A stretch of DNA of 64,000 nt from Xanthomonas hydrangeae. Lineage in GTDB: Bacteria; Pseudomonadota; Gammaproteobacteria; Xanthomonadales; Xanthomonadaceae. Positions 52,252-60,568 of this stretch are shown here, in pieces. Each line of letters opens with the position of its first letter. Position 1 is the stretch's first letter. The translations under genes were made by a program, and so were the position numbers. The stretch is taken from positions 3,782,001-3,846,000 of the forward strand of contig LR990730.1 in NCBI GenBank assembly GCA_905142475.1, written 5' to 3'. The notes below the pieces were generated by a model, which saw nothing but the letters and a program-made list of their open reading frames with translations, did not search any database and was not told where the DNA came from.

Positions 52252-53640
52252 TCATTCGCTCAGGTAATGCGGGTCGATCGCGGCATCGATCAACGTGGCC
52301 AGGGTCGGCAATGGGCAGTCGTACTCCGGGGTGGCGCTGCTGCAGCCGGGAATGAACACCGGCGATGACGGCGGCGGCGCCTGTGGCGTCAGCACGCGAC
52401 GTTCGCGCAGTTGCGCCAGGGTCTGCGCGGTGTAACGCAAGCGGATCACGCGCTGCCCATCGGCACGGCGCCAACGTTCGAACACCAGCGCGCCACCGGG
52501 CACGGTCTGGTCGGGCTGGTAACCGGGCAACTGCCAATGCAGATCGAACATGCCGGCCAGCAAGGTCAGCGTGCCGTCGTGACCTGACAGCACCACCAGT
52601 CTTGCATCGCCGCCGATTGGCGTGGAGTGCGGTGTATTGCTGTTGTCGCTGGCATTGCGGTTGCGGTTGCGGTTGCGGTTGCTGTTGCTGTTGCTGAGAG
52701 TATCGGTGCCAGCGTCGCTAGTGCTGCCTTGCTGCAACGTCGCCAGCAACCGCGCCGCCAGCGGCGAACTGGCCATGCGCGCCACCGTCGGCGCACGCAA
52801 GCGCAGCCCGAACTCGGCTTGGTGCGGTGCGAACGCGCGCAGCAGGCTGGCTTCATTCACGCCTTGCCACCCCAACCCGGCAAAATCCTGGCCATCGGCC
52901 CAGCCCATCAGCAGGCTTTCGCTGATACCCGATGCCGCCGGTGCCGGGCCTTCGACACCGGCGATTCCATCATCGGCATCGCCCATGCGTGCGGGTACCG
53001 CATCCAGGCGTTGCTTGCCGGCTCCGGCCTGGGTTGGACACGGCCGCTGCGCGCATTGCAGCAGCAGTTGCTGCAGGCTGTCGATCGCATCGTGTTGCGC
53101 TGCATTCCAGGCGACTACATCGCCGCCGACGCGGCCGGCGATGGCCGCGCGCATCGATGCAGCGGCAGCCGGCTGCCGCAATGCCGGGGCACCGTCGAAC
53201 AGTGGATCGGACGCGTCAGCGGCAACGTGGTGCACCGTGTTCGTGCAGCCCGGCGTGAGCGTGCCTGCCAGCGCGCGTGCCGAGGCGATGGTGCGCTGGG
53301 TGCGATTGGCCCAGTAGTAGACGTTGGCGCAGCCATCGCCATCGAACACACCGAGTGGCGCGTAATGCGCGCGGTAATAGCTACCGAACAACGCTTCCAG
53401 ACGCGCACCGTTGGCGGTCAGGTGCCCGGCCGGCACAGCGAAGCGTGGCCAGGGACGTGCGGAATAGCGGCCCAGCTGCTCCGGGCTGGACATCGCCGCA
53501 CGCACGCCGTGGCGTTTGAGGATCACGACTTTTTCAAGCGTCTCCGGCGCCGCAGCAGCGGCATGCGCCACTTCCAACGCAGCCGGACCGGCAACGAACA
53601 GCACAAAGAAACACATACAGATACGAGGCAGTAATGACAT
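52252..53640 (-). CDS. secreted histidine-type acid phosphatase/phytase-like
   Basis: This 462-aa protein has signal peptide MSLLPRICMCFFVLFVAGPAALEVAHA (ATG 53640). The histidine-phosphatase nucleophile loop is LKRHGVRAAM (R43-H44-G45-x-R47); the usual Pro after RxR is Ala. The proton-donor motif is SGHDGTLTLL. The AppA/glucose-1-phosphatase group acts on phytate or sugar phosphates in the periplasm. A low-complexity Asn-Ser-Asn-Arg run (about residues 310-330) is an insertion. Gene order with TonB receptor, FecR and FecI suggests a locus for uptake of the released products. Substrate is uncertain. Confidence 0.85.
   Translation of the reverse strand: MSLLPRICMCFFVLFVAGPAALEVAHAAAAAPETLEKVVILKRHGVRAAMSSPEQLGRYSARPWPRFAVPAGHLTANGARLEALFGSYYRAHYAPLGVFDGDGCANVYYWANRTQRTIASARALAGTLTPGCTNTVHHVAADASDPLFDGAPALRQPAAAASMRAAIAGRVGGDVVAWNAAQHDAIDSLQQLLLQCAQRPCPTQAGAGKQRLDAVPARMGDADDGIAGVEGPAPAASGISESLLMGWADGQDFAGLGWQGVNEASLLRAFAPHQAEFGLRLRAPTVARMASSPLAARLLATLQQGSTSDAGTDTLSNSNSNRNRNRNRNASDNSNTPHSTPIGGDARLVVLSGHDGTLTLLAGMFDLHWQLPGYQPDQTVPGGALVFERWRRADGQRVIRLRYTAQTLAQLRERRVLTPQAPPPSSPVFIPGCSSATPEYDCPLPTLATLIDAAIDPHYLSE
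52655..52696. repeat. hexanucleotide microsatellite inside the phosphatase gene
   Basis: Four copies of TTGCGG (52655-52678) are followed by three of TTGCTG (52679-52696). Read on the minus strand this codes alternating Asn-Ser and Asn-Arg. Copy-number change keeps the frame because the unit is six bases. Confidence 0.9.
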
Positions 53641-53667
53641 GAGTGGTCTCAAAACGTGGTGCACCCA

Positions 53668-53697
53668 CTGCATTGCGCGAGATCTCGCGCAATGCAG
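53668..53697. promoter_or_regulatory. perfect 30-bp palindrome upstream of the phosphatase gene
   Basis: The left half is CTGCATTGCGCGAGA and the right half is its exact reverse complement, with no mismatch. It lies 28 bases upstream of the phosphatase start codon on the minus strand, in the 291-bp gap after the TonB receptor stop. An operator for a dimeric or tetrameric regulator or an attenuator-like hairpin are both possible. Confidence 0.75.
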
Positions 53698-53796
53698 CTG
53701 GCAACAGCGCCAACGCGGGCGATGCATGCCTTGCATGCGGCGCCCTGCAGTAGGCGCCGAGTAGCGGCAGTGGCTGCCGCCGACAACCGTGGAACG

Positions 53797-53910
53797 GCGA
53801 TCAACGCAACTGCGCAGCTGTCAGGCGGGCGTGGCCGATGCAGGAGCGGCATGCACCGCTCCCACGCTCGGACCACAAGCGCACCGTCCGCAACCAGCTG
53901 ACGACTGCTC
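53797..53910. repeat. degenerate dispersed repeat, copy 2
   Basis: CTGCGCAGCTGTCAGGC at 53810 and CTGACGACTGCTC ending at 53910 match 25854-25968 in order and spacing, with a divergent middle. It lies just past the TonB receptor stop, so it could also act at the 3' end of that transcript. Otherwise nothing is seen in 53698-53796. Confidence 0.55.
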
Positions 53911-53931
53911 CTCAGCCAGTCCCGGCCATCC

Positions 53932-56838
53932 TCAAAAACGCGCGCGCATCCCCACCGACCAGGTGCGGCCATAGTCGGTATAGCCGCCGAACAGGTGATC
54001 GCCAACGAACTGGCGCTGCACCTCGCCGGTGAGATTGATCGCATTGACGAACACCGACAGCGTGTCGTTGACCTTGTAAGCGACGTTCGCATCCAGGCTG
54101 CCGAACTGGTCGCTGTTGAGCGTGGCCACATTGGCGGTGCCCACCGCATTGAGGATGTCGTCGCTCCAGCTGTAGCTGACGCGCGCCATCAACGGCCCCT
54201 TCTCGTAAAACAGCACGGCGTTGTAGGTGTTCTTGGCAACGCCTTCCAGGCTGTCGGTGAAGCTGCTGGTGCCGTCGTGATAGGTGGCCTTGCTGTCGGT
54301 CCAGGTGTAGTTGAGCTGCATGCCCAGGCCATCCAGCGGCGACGGCAGGCCGGTGAAGACCTGCTGATACGCCACTTCCGCGCCCTGCACCATCGCCTTG
54401 CTGCCGTTGGTCTTGGACGACAGCAGATAGGTCTGGCCTTCGTAGACCAGGTTGGACATCTGGGTCTGGATAAAGCTGGAAATATCCTTGTAGAACAACC
54501 CGCCGGTCAGGGCCGAGGTGCCGTCGATGTAGCACTCGAAGGTCAGGTCGTACTGCCATGCCTCGAATGGCTGCAAGGCAGGATTGCCGCCACTGGCGGT
54601 GAAGCGCTCGCCGCTGGAATTGAAGGTGAGCTTGGACGACAGGTCGGTGAGATCCGGGCGCGTGATCACCTTGGCAGCGGAGGTGCGCAGCACCATGTCC
54701 TCGCGCACGTCCCAGGCGGCATTGAACGAGGGCAGCACATTGGTGTAGCTGCGCTCGAAGTGCACCGGTTGCGCGCTGCCGTTGACGTCGGCATGACCAT
54801 CGGTGGCCTGTTCGGTGCGCACCACGCGCGCACCGAGATTGCCACGCAGCTCGCGGCCGGCCAGTTCGGTGCCGAAGTTGGTCATTGCGTAGGCCGAGGC
54901 GATCTTTTCCTGCACCTCATAGGAGTTCTGCAGGTCGGCGCTGTTGGGCGTATTGCTCAGATCGGCGCTGGTCGGCCAATTGCCCCAGAACGTGGATTCG
55001 ATCGGCGCCAGCCATTGCCGCGGCAGGGTGCCGTTGGCGTCCGACAGCATGTCGCCCACCGGCAATGTGGTGAAGTTGCTGCCCGGGAAACGCACGCCGG
55101 CGATGCTGTTGAGCAACAGATCCGCGCGGTCGTAGGTGCGCGAGCGCTGGCGATACTTGGCGCCCACCTTGAAATCGCGGAAGAAGCTGCCGTCGAGTGC
55201 GCGCCTGGCGTCGAACTGCAGTGCGTCTTCCTTGTCGCGTGCGTCAATCTCGCGCCATTCCAGCCGTCGCCCTGCCACGGTGGCCGGGTTGGTCGGATCG
55301 AAGCCGTTGGTGAAGTTCCAATCGGGCACGTTGTCGCCGTCGGCCTGCGGCATGTCCACACGCATCGACAGGTTGGTGCCGCTGCGCAGGCGCGTGCGCC
55401 GGATCGGATCCGAATCGTAGCTGTGCGCCTGCGAGTGGAATGCCACCGCGCCCAGCGTCCAGCGGTCGCCGCTCCACGTGCTGGACAGGCGCGCACTGCG
55501 ATTGTCGTCGGTGATGCCGGAGGTCTCGCGCGAGATCTGCACCTGGCCGTTGCGGTAATCGAAACCGGTAATGCCGCCGTTTTTCACGCGAAGATTGCTC
55601 AGCTTGGCCAGGCTGTCGAAACCCACGCCCATGCTGTATTCGTCGTAATGCACGGTCTGCTTTGCATAGAGCAGATCCAAGTTGGTTTCCCATTGCGCGC
55701 TCGGCTTCCACTGCAGCGATGCGGCCACGCCGGTGCGTTCGCGTTCTTCCAGCTCCAGCGTCGGGCGCAGACCGGTGGGCACGTAATTGGCGCCGGGCAC
55801 ACCCGGCACGCCGTTGCGGTAATAGTCCCAGCTCACCTCGTTGACGCGGTCCTGGCGCAGCGTGCGTTGCGCATACGCGCCAGAGATCAACATACCGAAA
55901 GTGCCGTCGGCATTGACCCAATTGAACAGCCCGGAGGCACGCGGATCGTTGGCCTGGGTGCGCTGGGCCTGGCTCGATTCCAGCGACACGTTGGTGAGCG
56001 TCTTGCCCAATTCCAACGGGCGGAAGGTGCGCACGTTGACGATGCCGCCGATGGCGCCTTCGTCCAGGTCGGCGGTGGGGCTCTTGATCACATCCAGCCC
56101 GGAGACCAGTTCGGCCGGCAATGTGTCGTAACGGAACTGCCGCCCGGTCTGACCGGAGGTGCGCACATTCTCGTTGACCGCCATGGTCTGGCCGTTGAGC
56201 GTGGTGACCTGGAAGTTCGGGCCCAGGCCGCGCACGCGCACGTACACGCCTTCGCCGCGGTCGCGCACGATCGACACGCCGGGCACGCGCTGCAGCGCTT
56301 CGGCCACGTTCTGCGCCGGCAGCTTGCCGATGTCTTCAGCGGCGATCACATCCACCACGCTATCGGCGTAGCGCTTCTGCCGCAGTGCGGCGCTGAGGCT
56401 GCCGGCGTAACTGCCGAGCACCTGGATGCTGTCCAGCTCCTGCACCGGTGCGTCTGCGCGCGGCACTGGCGCCGTTGCGGTCGTTGCCACTGCCGCGGTT
56501 GCAGGAACCGCCTGCGGCATGCCGGGTGCTGGCTCGGTGGTTTCGATCGTCACCGTGGTCGCATTGAGATAGCGGTAACGCAGGCCGGTACCATCGAGCA
56601 ATTGCCGCAACGCCTGCTCAGGTGCAATGCCGGCAGCGGTGGCGCGGGTCTGCGGGTTGCCGGCCACGCCGGCGGCATAGACAAACTGCAGCCCGGTCTG
56701 ACGCGAGAGCGCATTGAGCGCGCGTGCCAGTGGCTGGGCAGGAATCGCATCGACCGCGATGGTGGCTGGAGCCGCCTGGGCGCCGGCAGTGCCGGCATGC
56801 AAAGCAAGAGCGATCGAAAGAAACAACGTACGGCGCAT
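53932..56838 (-). CDS. TonB-dependent receptor with N-terminal STN signalling domain
   Basis: This 968-aa receptor has signal peptide MRRTLFLSIALALHAGTAGAQA (ATG 56838). The STN/secretin-like domain (about 25-95; IDAIPAQPLARALNALSRQTGLQF) signals through FecR. The plug (about 150-290; VVDVIAAEDIGKLPAQNVAEALQRVPGVSIVRDRGEGVYVRVRGLGPNFQVTTLNG) and a barrel ending in VGMRARF follow. It belongs to the large Xanthomonas group of receptors for plant carbohydrates and phosphates. It lies 192 bases after fecR. With the adjacent phosphatase, a phytate-product or iron-phytate ligand is plausible but not shown. Confidence 0.92.
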   Translation of the reverse strand: MRRTLFLSIALALHAGTAGAQAAPATIAVDAIPAQPLARALNALSRQTGLQFVYAAGVAGNPQTRATAAGIAPEQALRQLLDGTGLRYRYLNATTVTIETTEPAPGMPQAVPATAAVATTATAPVPRADAPVQELDSIQVLGSYAGSLSAALRQKRYADSVVDVIAAEDIGKLPAQNVAEALQRVPGVSIVRDRGEGVYVRVRGLGPNFQVTTLNGQTMAVNENVRTSGQTGRQFRYDTLPAELVSGLDVIKSPTADLDEGAIGGIVNVRTFRPLELGKTLTNVSLESSQAQRTQANDPRASGLFNWVNADGTFGMLISGAYAQRTLRQDRVNEVSWDYYRNGVPGVPGANYVPTGLRPTLELEERERTGVAASLQWKPSAQWETNLDLLYAKQTVHYDEYSMGVGFDSLAKLSNLRVKNGGITGFDYRNGQVQISRETSGITDDNRSARLSSTWSGDRWTLGAVAFHSQAHSYDSDPIRRTRLRSGTNLSMRVDMPQADGDNVPDWNFTNGFDPTNPATVAGRRLEWREIDARDKEDALQFDARRALDGSFFRDFKVGAKYRQRSRTYDRADLLLNSIAGVRFPGSNFTTLPVGDMLSDANGTLPRQWLAPIESTFWGNWPTSADLSNTPNSADLQNSYEVQEKIASAYAMTNFGTELAGRELRGNLGARVVRTEQATDGHADVNGSAQPVHFERSYTNVLPSFNAAWDVREDMVLRTSAAKVITRPDLTDLSSKLTFNSSGERFTASGGNPALQPFEAWQYDLTFECYIDGTSALTGGLFYKDISSFIQTQMSNLVYEGQTYLLSSKTNGSKAMVQGAEVAYQQVFTGLPSPLDGLGMQLNYTWTDSKATYHDGTSSFTDSLEGVAKNTYNAVLFYEKGPLMARVSYSWSDDILNAVGTANVATLNSDQFGSLDANVAYKVNDTLSVFVNAINLTGEVQRQFVGDHLFGGYTDYGRTWSVGMRARF

Positions 56839-57030
56839 CGGGGAATCCAGTAGGGGAGGAAGCAATGCGCAGCACCTCACGCGAGGCGGGAATGCTGCGT
56901 TGTACCCGGACTACGAGGATCGACAGCGACGATCGGGCACCGGTTTTTGATGAATTTTCTGTGACACGTGCGGGAGGTGCGAGCGCTGGGCGCGCGCAGG
57001 CGATGCACGCATCGATACGTCACTTAGCGG

Positions 57031-58116
57031 CTATCGCGTAAGCGTGTCCTGCGCAGGCCGGCTGCGCACACGCAGGATTCCCGGCGCACTGACCACGCGC
57101 AGGTTCGGCTGGCCATCAAGGAAGGCGCGCAGCGAGGCGATATCGTCGCCGCGCAGATTGCCGGTGAGCCGCAACGCACCGGCGGCAGCGTCGTCGATCA
57201 ACAAGCGTGTGCGATTGAGCCGATTGAAGTCTTCGGCCACCGTGGCTAGCGGTGCGTCGCGGAACACGATGCGCCGCTGCCGCCAGGCATGCATCGTGGC
57301 CACCTCTTCGCTGGCGAGTTCGACCCGGCCAGTCGCAGCGTCGATACGCGCGCTCTGCCCTGCCCCCAGATTGGCGAGCATCGGTTGCCCTGCGCGCGGT
57401 TCGTGCCACACGTGTACACGGCCCTCGGCCACCTCGATGCGTGCCTGACGCTGATACAAGGCAATGTCGAAGGTGGTGCCGATATCCTCCACCCGCAGAT
57501 GGCCTGCGTGCACCTGCAACGGGCGCCGGTCCGGTGCGACCACGAAGCTGGCCTGGCCGCGCAACAGTTGCAGGCGACGGCTCCACGGCGTCATGGTCGC
57601 GCGCACGCTGCTTTGCGCATTCAGATGCACCACGCTGCGATCGGCCAACTGCACGCTGCGCTGCTCGCCGTGCACGGTGGCGTAGGTTTGCGTGCGCGGC
57701 CAGGCCCAGCCAGTCAGCACTGCCACCCCGCAGAGTGCTGCGGCAAGTCCCATGCTCCAGCGGCGCACGCGCGCACTGCGTTGAGCTTCGGAGCGGCGCG
57801 GCTGGGCCGCATGTTGCGACGTCAATCGTGGCGGCAACGGTAGCGCGATCACGTTCCGCGCCACTGCATCAGCGCTCTTGCGCCGGTCGGCGTCGAGCAG
57901 AGCATTCACGTCCAACTCCATGCCGCGCAACGCATCGCCCAGTTCGCCAGCCACACGCAGCACGGCCATGTATTCGCGCACATGCAGCGGCGATGCCGTC
58001 AGCCATTGCAGAAAGCCGGCCTGTTGCGCCGCATCCAGCGCCTGCATGCGTTGCAGCGCATGCCATTGCGCGGCCTCAGCGACAGCGCTGCGGTTTGGCA
58101 CTGCAGACTTGCTCAC
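57031..58116 (-). CDS. fecR: FecR-family anti-sigma regulator
   Basis: This ~361-aa protein starts at GTG 58116, overlapping the sigma stop (GTGA). A cytoplasmic anti-sigma region (about 1-110; AAQWHALQRMQALDAAQQAGFLQWLTASPLHVREY), one membrane helix (about 120-140; GLAAALCGVAVLTGWAW) and a periplasmic FecR domain (about 150-260; HGEQRSVQLADRSVVHLNAQSSV, LLRGQASFVVA, VEDIGTTFDIALYQ) follow. It senses the receptor STN domain and controls FecI. A C-terminal STN-like part (DAPLATVAEDFNRLNRTRLLIDD) is common in this family. Confidence 0.93.
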   Translation of the reverse strand: MSKSAVPNRSAVAEAAQWHALQRMQALDAAQQAGFLQWLTASPLHVREYMAVLRVAGELGDALRGMELDVNALLDADRRKSADAVARNVIALPLPPRLTSQHAAQPRRSEAQRSARVRRWSMGLAAALCGVAVLTGWAWPRTQTYATVHGEQRSVQLADRSVVHLNAQSSVRATMTPWSRRLQLLRGQASFVVAPDRRPLQVHAGHLRVEDIGTTFDIALYQRQARIEVAEGRVHVWHEPRAGQPMLANLGAGQSARIDAATGRVELASEEVATMHAWRQRRIVFRDAPLATVAEDFNRLNRTRLLIDDAAAGALRLTGNLRGDDIASLRAFLDGQPNLRVVSAPGILRVRSRPAQDTLTR

Positions 58117-58637
58117 CAGCTTTCTCCGCTGTCGGCCACTGCCCGTCTGCACGCCGACAACCCGCGCACCACGTGTTTCTTGACCATATGCGCAGACACC
58201 CCCATGCGCTCGGCGATCTGCTTGTAGCTCAGCCCATCGCGGTACTGCATCACCAGGACCGCACAGGTGCGCTCCGGCAATGTCGCCAGCAAGGCCTGCA
58301 AGCGTTGCTGCCGCTGCTGCCGGTGCGCGGCGTCTTCCACATCGTCGCCTGCGGCCAACACCTGCGAAAACTGCTCCATCTCTTCGATGCGCAGCGGCGC
58401 CTGTTTACGTCGCACGGCCTGCTCGCGCGCCAAGTTCAGCGCCACCGTATACAGATAGGCCTCGGGATTGGCGATCGCCTCACCCTGATCCTGATGCGCA
58501 CGCAACAGTCGCAGATAGGTCTCCTGCACCAGATCCTCGGCATCTTCTTTGGCACCACGGCGCACGAAGAAGCCACGCAACACCGATCCATGCTGGGTGA
58601 ACACCTGCGTCCACGCGCGGGCGGCGTTGGCTTTCAT
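58113..58637 (-). CDS. fecI: FecI-type ECF sigma factor
   Basis: This 174-aa protein starts at MKANAARAWTQVFTQHGSVLRGFF (ATG 58637). Region 2 (about 25-75; DAEDLVQETYLRLLRA, YLYTVALNLAREQAVRRK) and region 4 (about 115-165; LPERTCAVLVMQYRDGLSYKQIAERMGVSAHMVKKHVVRGL) are typical of ECF sigma factors. It probably directs transcription of the receptor and phosphatase genes when FecR is signalled. Overlap with fecR shows coupling. The frame is open ~190 bases upstream but without sigma features. The 291-bp gap to the paoA-like start (58638-58928) should hold both divergent promoters; no clear box was recognised. Confidence 0.93.
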   Translation of the reverse strand: MKANAARAWTQVFTQHGSVLRGFFVRRGAKEDAEDLVQETYLRLLRAHQDQGEAIANPEAYLYTVALNLAREQAVRRKQAPLRIEEMEQFSQVLAAGDDVEDAAHRQQRQQRLQALLATLPERTCAVLVMQYRDGLSYKQIAERMGVSAHMVKKHVVRGLSACRRAVADSGESW

Positions 58638-58928
58638 GCGTGGGCGCTCCCCTTGCGCTGGGCCGGCTAGCCTGGCCAATGCAGGTGACACCACGATGAC
58701 GCGCGGCTGCATGGCGTGCGCCCGCGCATGCAGCGTCGTGCCGCGCCGCTCCAACACGCGTGTCATCCACACAAGCGACGTCATGCGCAGCAAGCGCGTC
58801 CCGCTGCACGCCCGAGCATGTTTCGACATCGCGCACGTGTGAAAGATGCATCACCCACCTACACCACACCTTGACCAGGCAGGCATCAAGGTAAGCGTCC
58901 TCCTCTCAGCCATCGCCACGGGGTCCGC

Positions 58929-59507
58929 ATGAATGCCACTCCCGCCACTGCCACTCATCTGGCGCCGGCCACCGCCACTCCCGCTGCGCCGACCTACCCA
59001 GTCAACCTGCGCATCAATGGTCAGCCTTACCAATTGCAACTCGAAGCCTGGGTCAGCCTGCTCGATCTATTGCGCGACCGGCTCGATCTCACCGGCACCA
59101 AAAAAGGCTGCGACCACGGCCAGTGCGGCGCGTGCACCGTGCTGGTGGATGGTCGCCGCATCAATAGCTGCCTGACGCTTGCGGTCATGCAGGACGGGGC
59201 CGACATCACCACGGTCGAGGGCCTGGCCGATGGCGAACGACTGCATCCGCTGCAGCGCGCATTCATCGAAAACGATGCCTTCCAGTGCGGCTATTGCACG
59301 CCTGGGCAATTGTGTTCGGCTGTCGGCCTGATCAACGAAGGCAAGGCGCACGACCGCGATCAGGTGCGCGAACTGATGAGCGGCAATCTGTGCCGCTGCG
59401 GTGCCTATCCGCAGATCACCGATGCGGTGATGGAAGTGCTGGGCAAACCCGGCGACAGCAGCGAGAGCGCCACCACACCGTGGACGCCAGGAACGGTGCC
59501 GGCATGA
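58929..59507 (+). CDS. paoA: aldehyde oxidoreductase iron-sulfur subunit (PaoA-like)
   Basis: This 192-aa protein has two [2Fe-2S] sites: the ferredoxin-like GCDHGQCGACTVLVDGRRINSC (about 56-78) and the helical FQCGYCTPGQ...GNLCRCGAY (about 115-160). The N-terminal ~20 residues are Ala/Thr-rich without the twin-arginine signal of E. coli PaoA, so this enzyme may stay in the cytoplasm or be exported by another subunit. It passes electrons in a Mo-hydroxylase complex with the two following genes, which overlap by 4 bases. Family is firm; the location is inference. Confidence 0.93.
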   Translation: MNATPATATHLAPATATPAAPTYPVNLRINGQPYQLQLEAWVSLLDLLRDRLDLTGTKKGCDHGQCGACTVLVDGRRINSCLTLAVMQDGADITTVEGLADGERLHPLQRAFIENDAFQCGYCTPGQLCSAVGLINEGKAHDRDQVRELMSGNLCRCGAYPQITDAVMEVLGKPGDSSESATTPWTPGTVPA

Positions 59508-60568
59508 TTCCGCTTACCTACACACGCCCGGACAACGTCGATGCGGCGCTCACTGCGCTTGCAGTGCGCGGCAACGACCCACAGCCGGTGCCTGCCGAAG
59601 CCCCCGTGCGTCTGATCGCCGGCGGCACCAATCTTACCGATCTGATGAAGCTGCAAGTGATGCGGCCCAGCCGCCTGGTCGATATCAACCGGCTGCCGCT
59701 GGACAGCATCAGCACGCTGCCCGATGGCGGACTGCGCTTGGGCACGCTTGCGCGCAATGCCGACACCGCTTATCACCCGGAGGTGGAAACACGCTACCCC
59801 TTGCTGAGCGCCGCAATTCTGGCCGGTGCCTCGCCGCAGATCCGCAACATGGCAAGCAATGGCGGCAACCTGTTGCAACGCACGCGCTGCGTGTACTTCT
59901 ACGACCATGCCACGCCGTGCAACAAGCGCGAGCCAGGCACGGGATGCTCGGCCATCGGCGGGCTGACCAAGTATCACGCCATCCTGGGCGCCAGTGCGCA
60001 CTGCATCGCCACGCATCCCTCGGATATGTGCACGGCATTGGCGGCGCTGGATGCAGTCGTGCATGTGCAAGGCCCCAATGGCGAACGCGATATTCCCTTT
60101 GCGCAGTTCCATCGTTTGCCGGGCGATCATCCGGAGCTGGACAGCACCCTGGCGCCGGACGAGCTGATCGTGCATATCGATCTGCCCGATGCGCAGCGCT
60201 TCGCCGCGCATAGTGCCTATCTGAAAATTCGCGAGCGCCTGTCGTATGCGTTCGCGCTGGTCTCGGTGGCCGCAGCGCTGGAGTTGGCAGAAGACGGCAG
60301 CATCCGCGAGGTGCGCGTTGCACTGGGCGGCGTGGCGCACAAGCCCTGGCGCAATCCTGAGGCCGAGGCGCAGCTGGTGGGCAAGCCGGCCACGGCAGAG
60401 AGTTTCGGCAGCCTGGCCGATGCGTTGCTGCAAGGGGCGCAATCGCAGGGCGAAAACGCCTTCAAACTGCCGCTGGCCCGCCGCGCGATCGTGCGTGCCC
60501 TGGACGTCGCCCGCGAGGGCACCATCGACAACCGCGGGCGAACCAGCGCGCTGGAGGAATCGCCATGA
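59504..60568 (+). CDS. paoB: aldehyde oxidoreductase FAD-binding subunit (PaoB-like)
   Basis: This 354-aa protein starts at MIPLTYTRPDNVDAALTALA (ATG 59504), overlapping the paoA stop. FAD-binding features are LIAGGTNLTDLMKLQVMRP and ASPQIRNMASNGGNLLQRTRC (about 105-130). The four-Cys stretch CVYFYDHATPCNKREPGTGC probably binds the extra [4Fe-4S] cluster of PaoB. The C-terminal CO dehydrogenase flavoprotein domain follows. It transfers electrons from the [2Fe-2S] subunit to FAD. The last 4 bases overlap paoC. Confidence 0.92.
   Translation: MIPLTYTRPDNVDAALTALAVRGNDPQPVPAEAPVRLIAGGTNLTDLMKLQVMRPSRLVDINRLPLDSISTLPDGGLRLGTLARNADTAYHPEVETRYPLLSAAILAGASPQIRNMASNGGNLLQRTRCVYFYDHATPCNKREPGTGCSAIGGLTKYHAILGASAHCIATHPSDMCTALAALDAVVHVQGPNGERDIPFAQFHRLPGDHPELDSTLAPDELIVHIDLPDAQRFAAHSAYLKIRERLSYAFALVSVAAALELAEDGSIREVRVALGGVAHKPWRNPEAEAQLVGKPATAESFGSLADALLQGAQSQGENAFKLPLARRAIVRALDVAREGTIDNRGRTSALEESP

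Noticed and set aside
53995..56853. 952-codon plus-strand frame opposite the TonB receptor
   Set aside because: Antisense shadow of a gene with signal peptide, STN, plug and barrel signatures.
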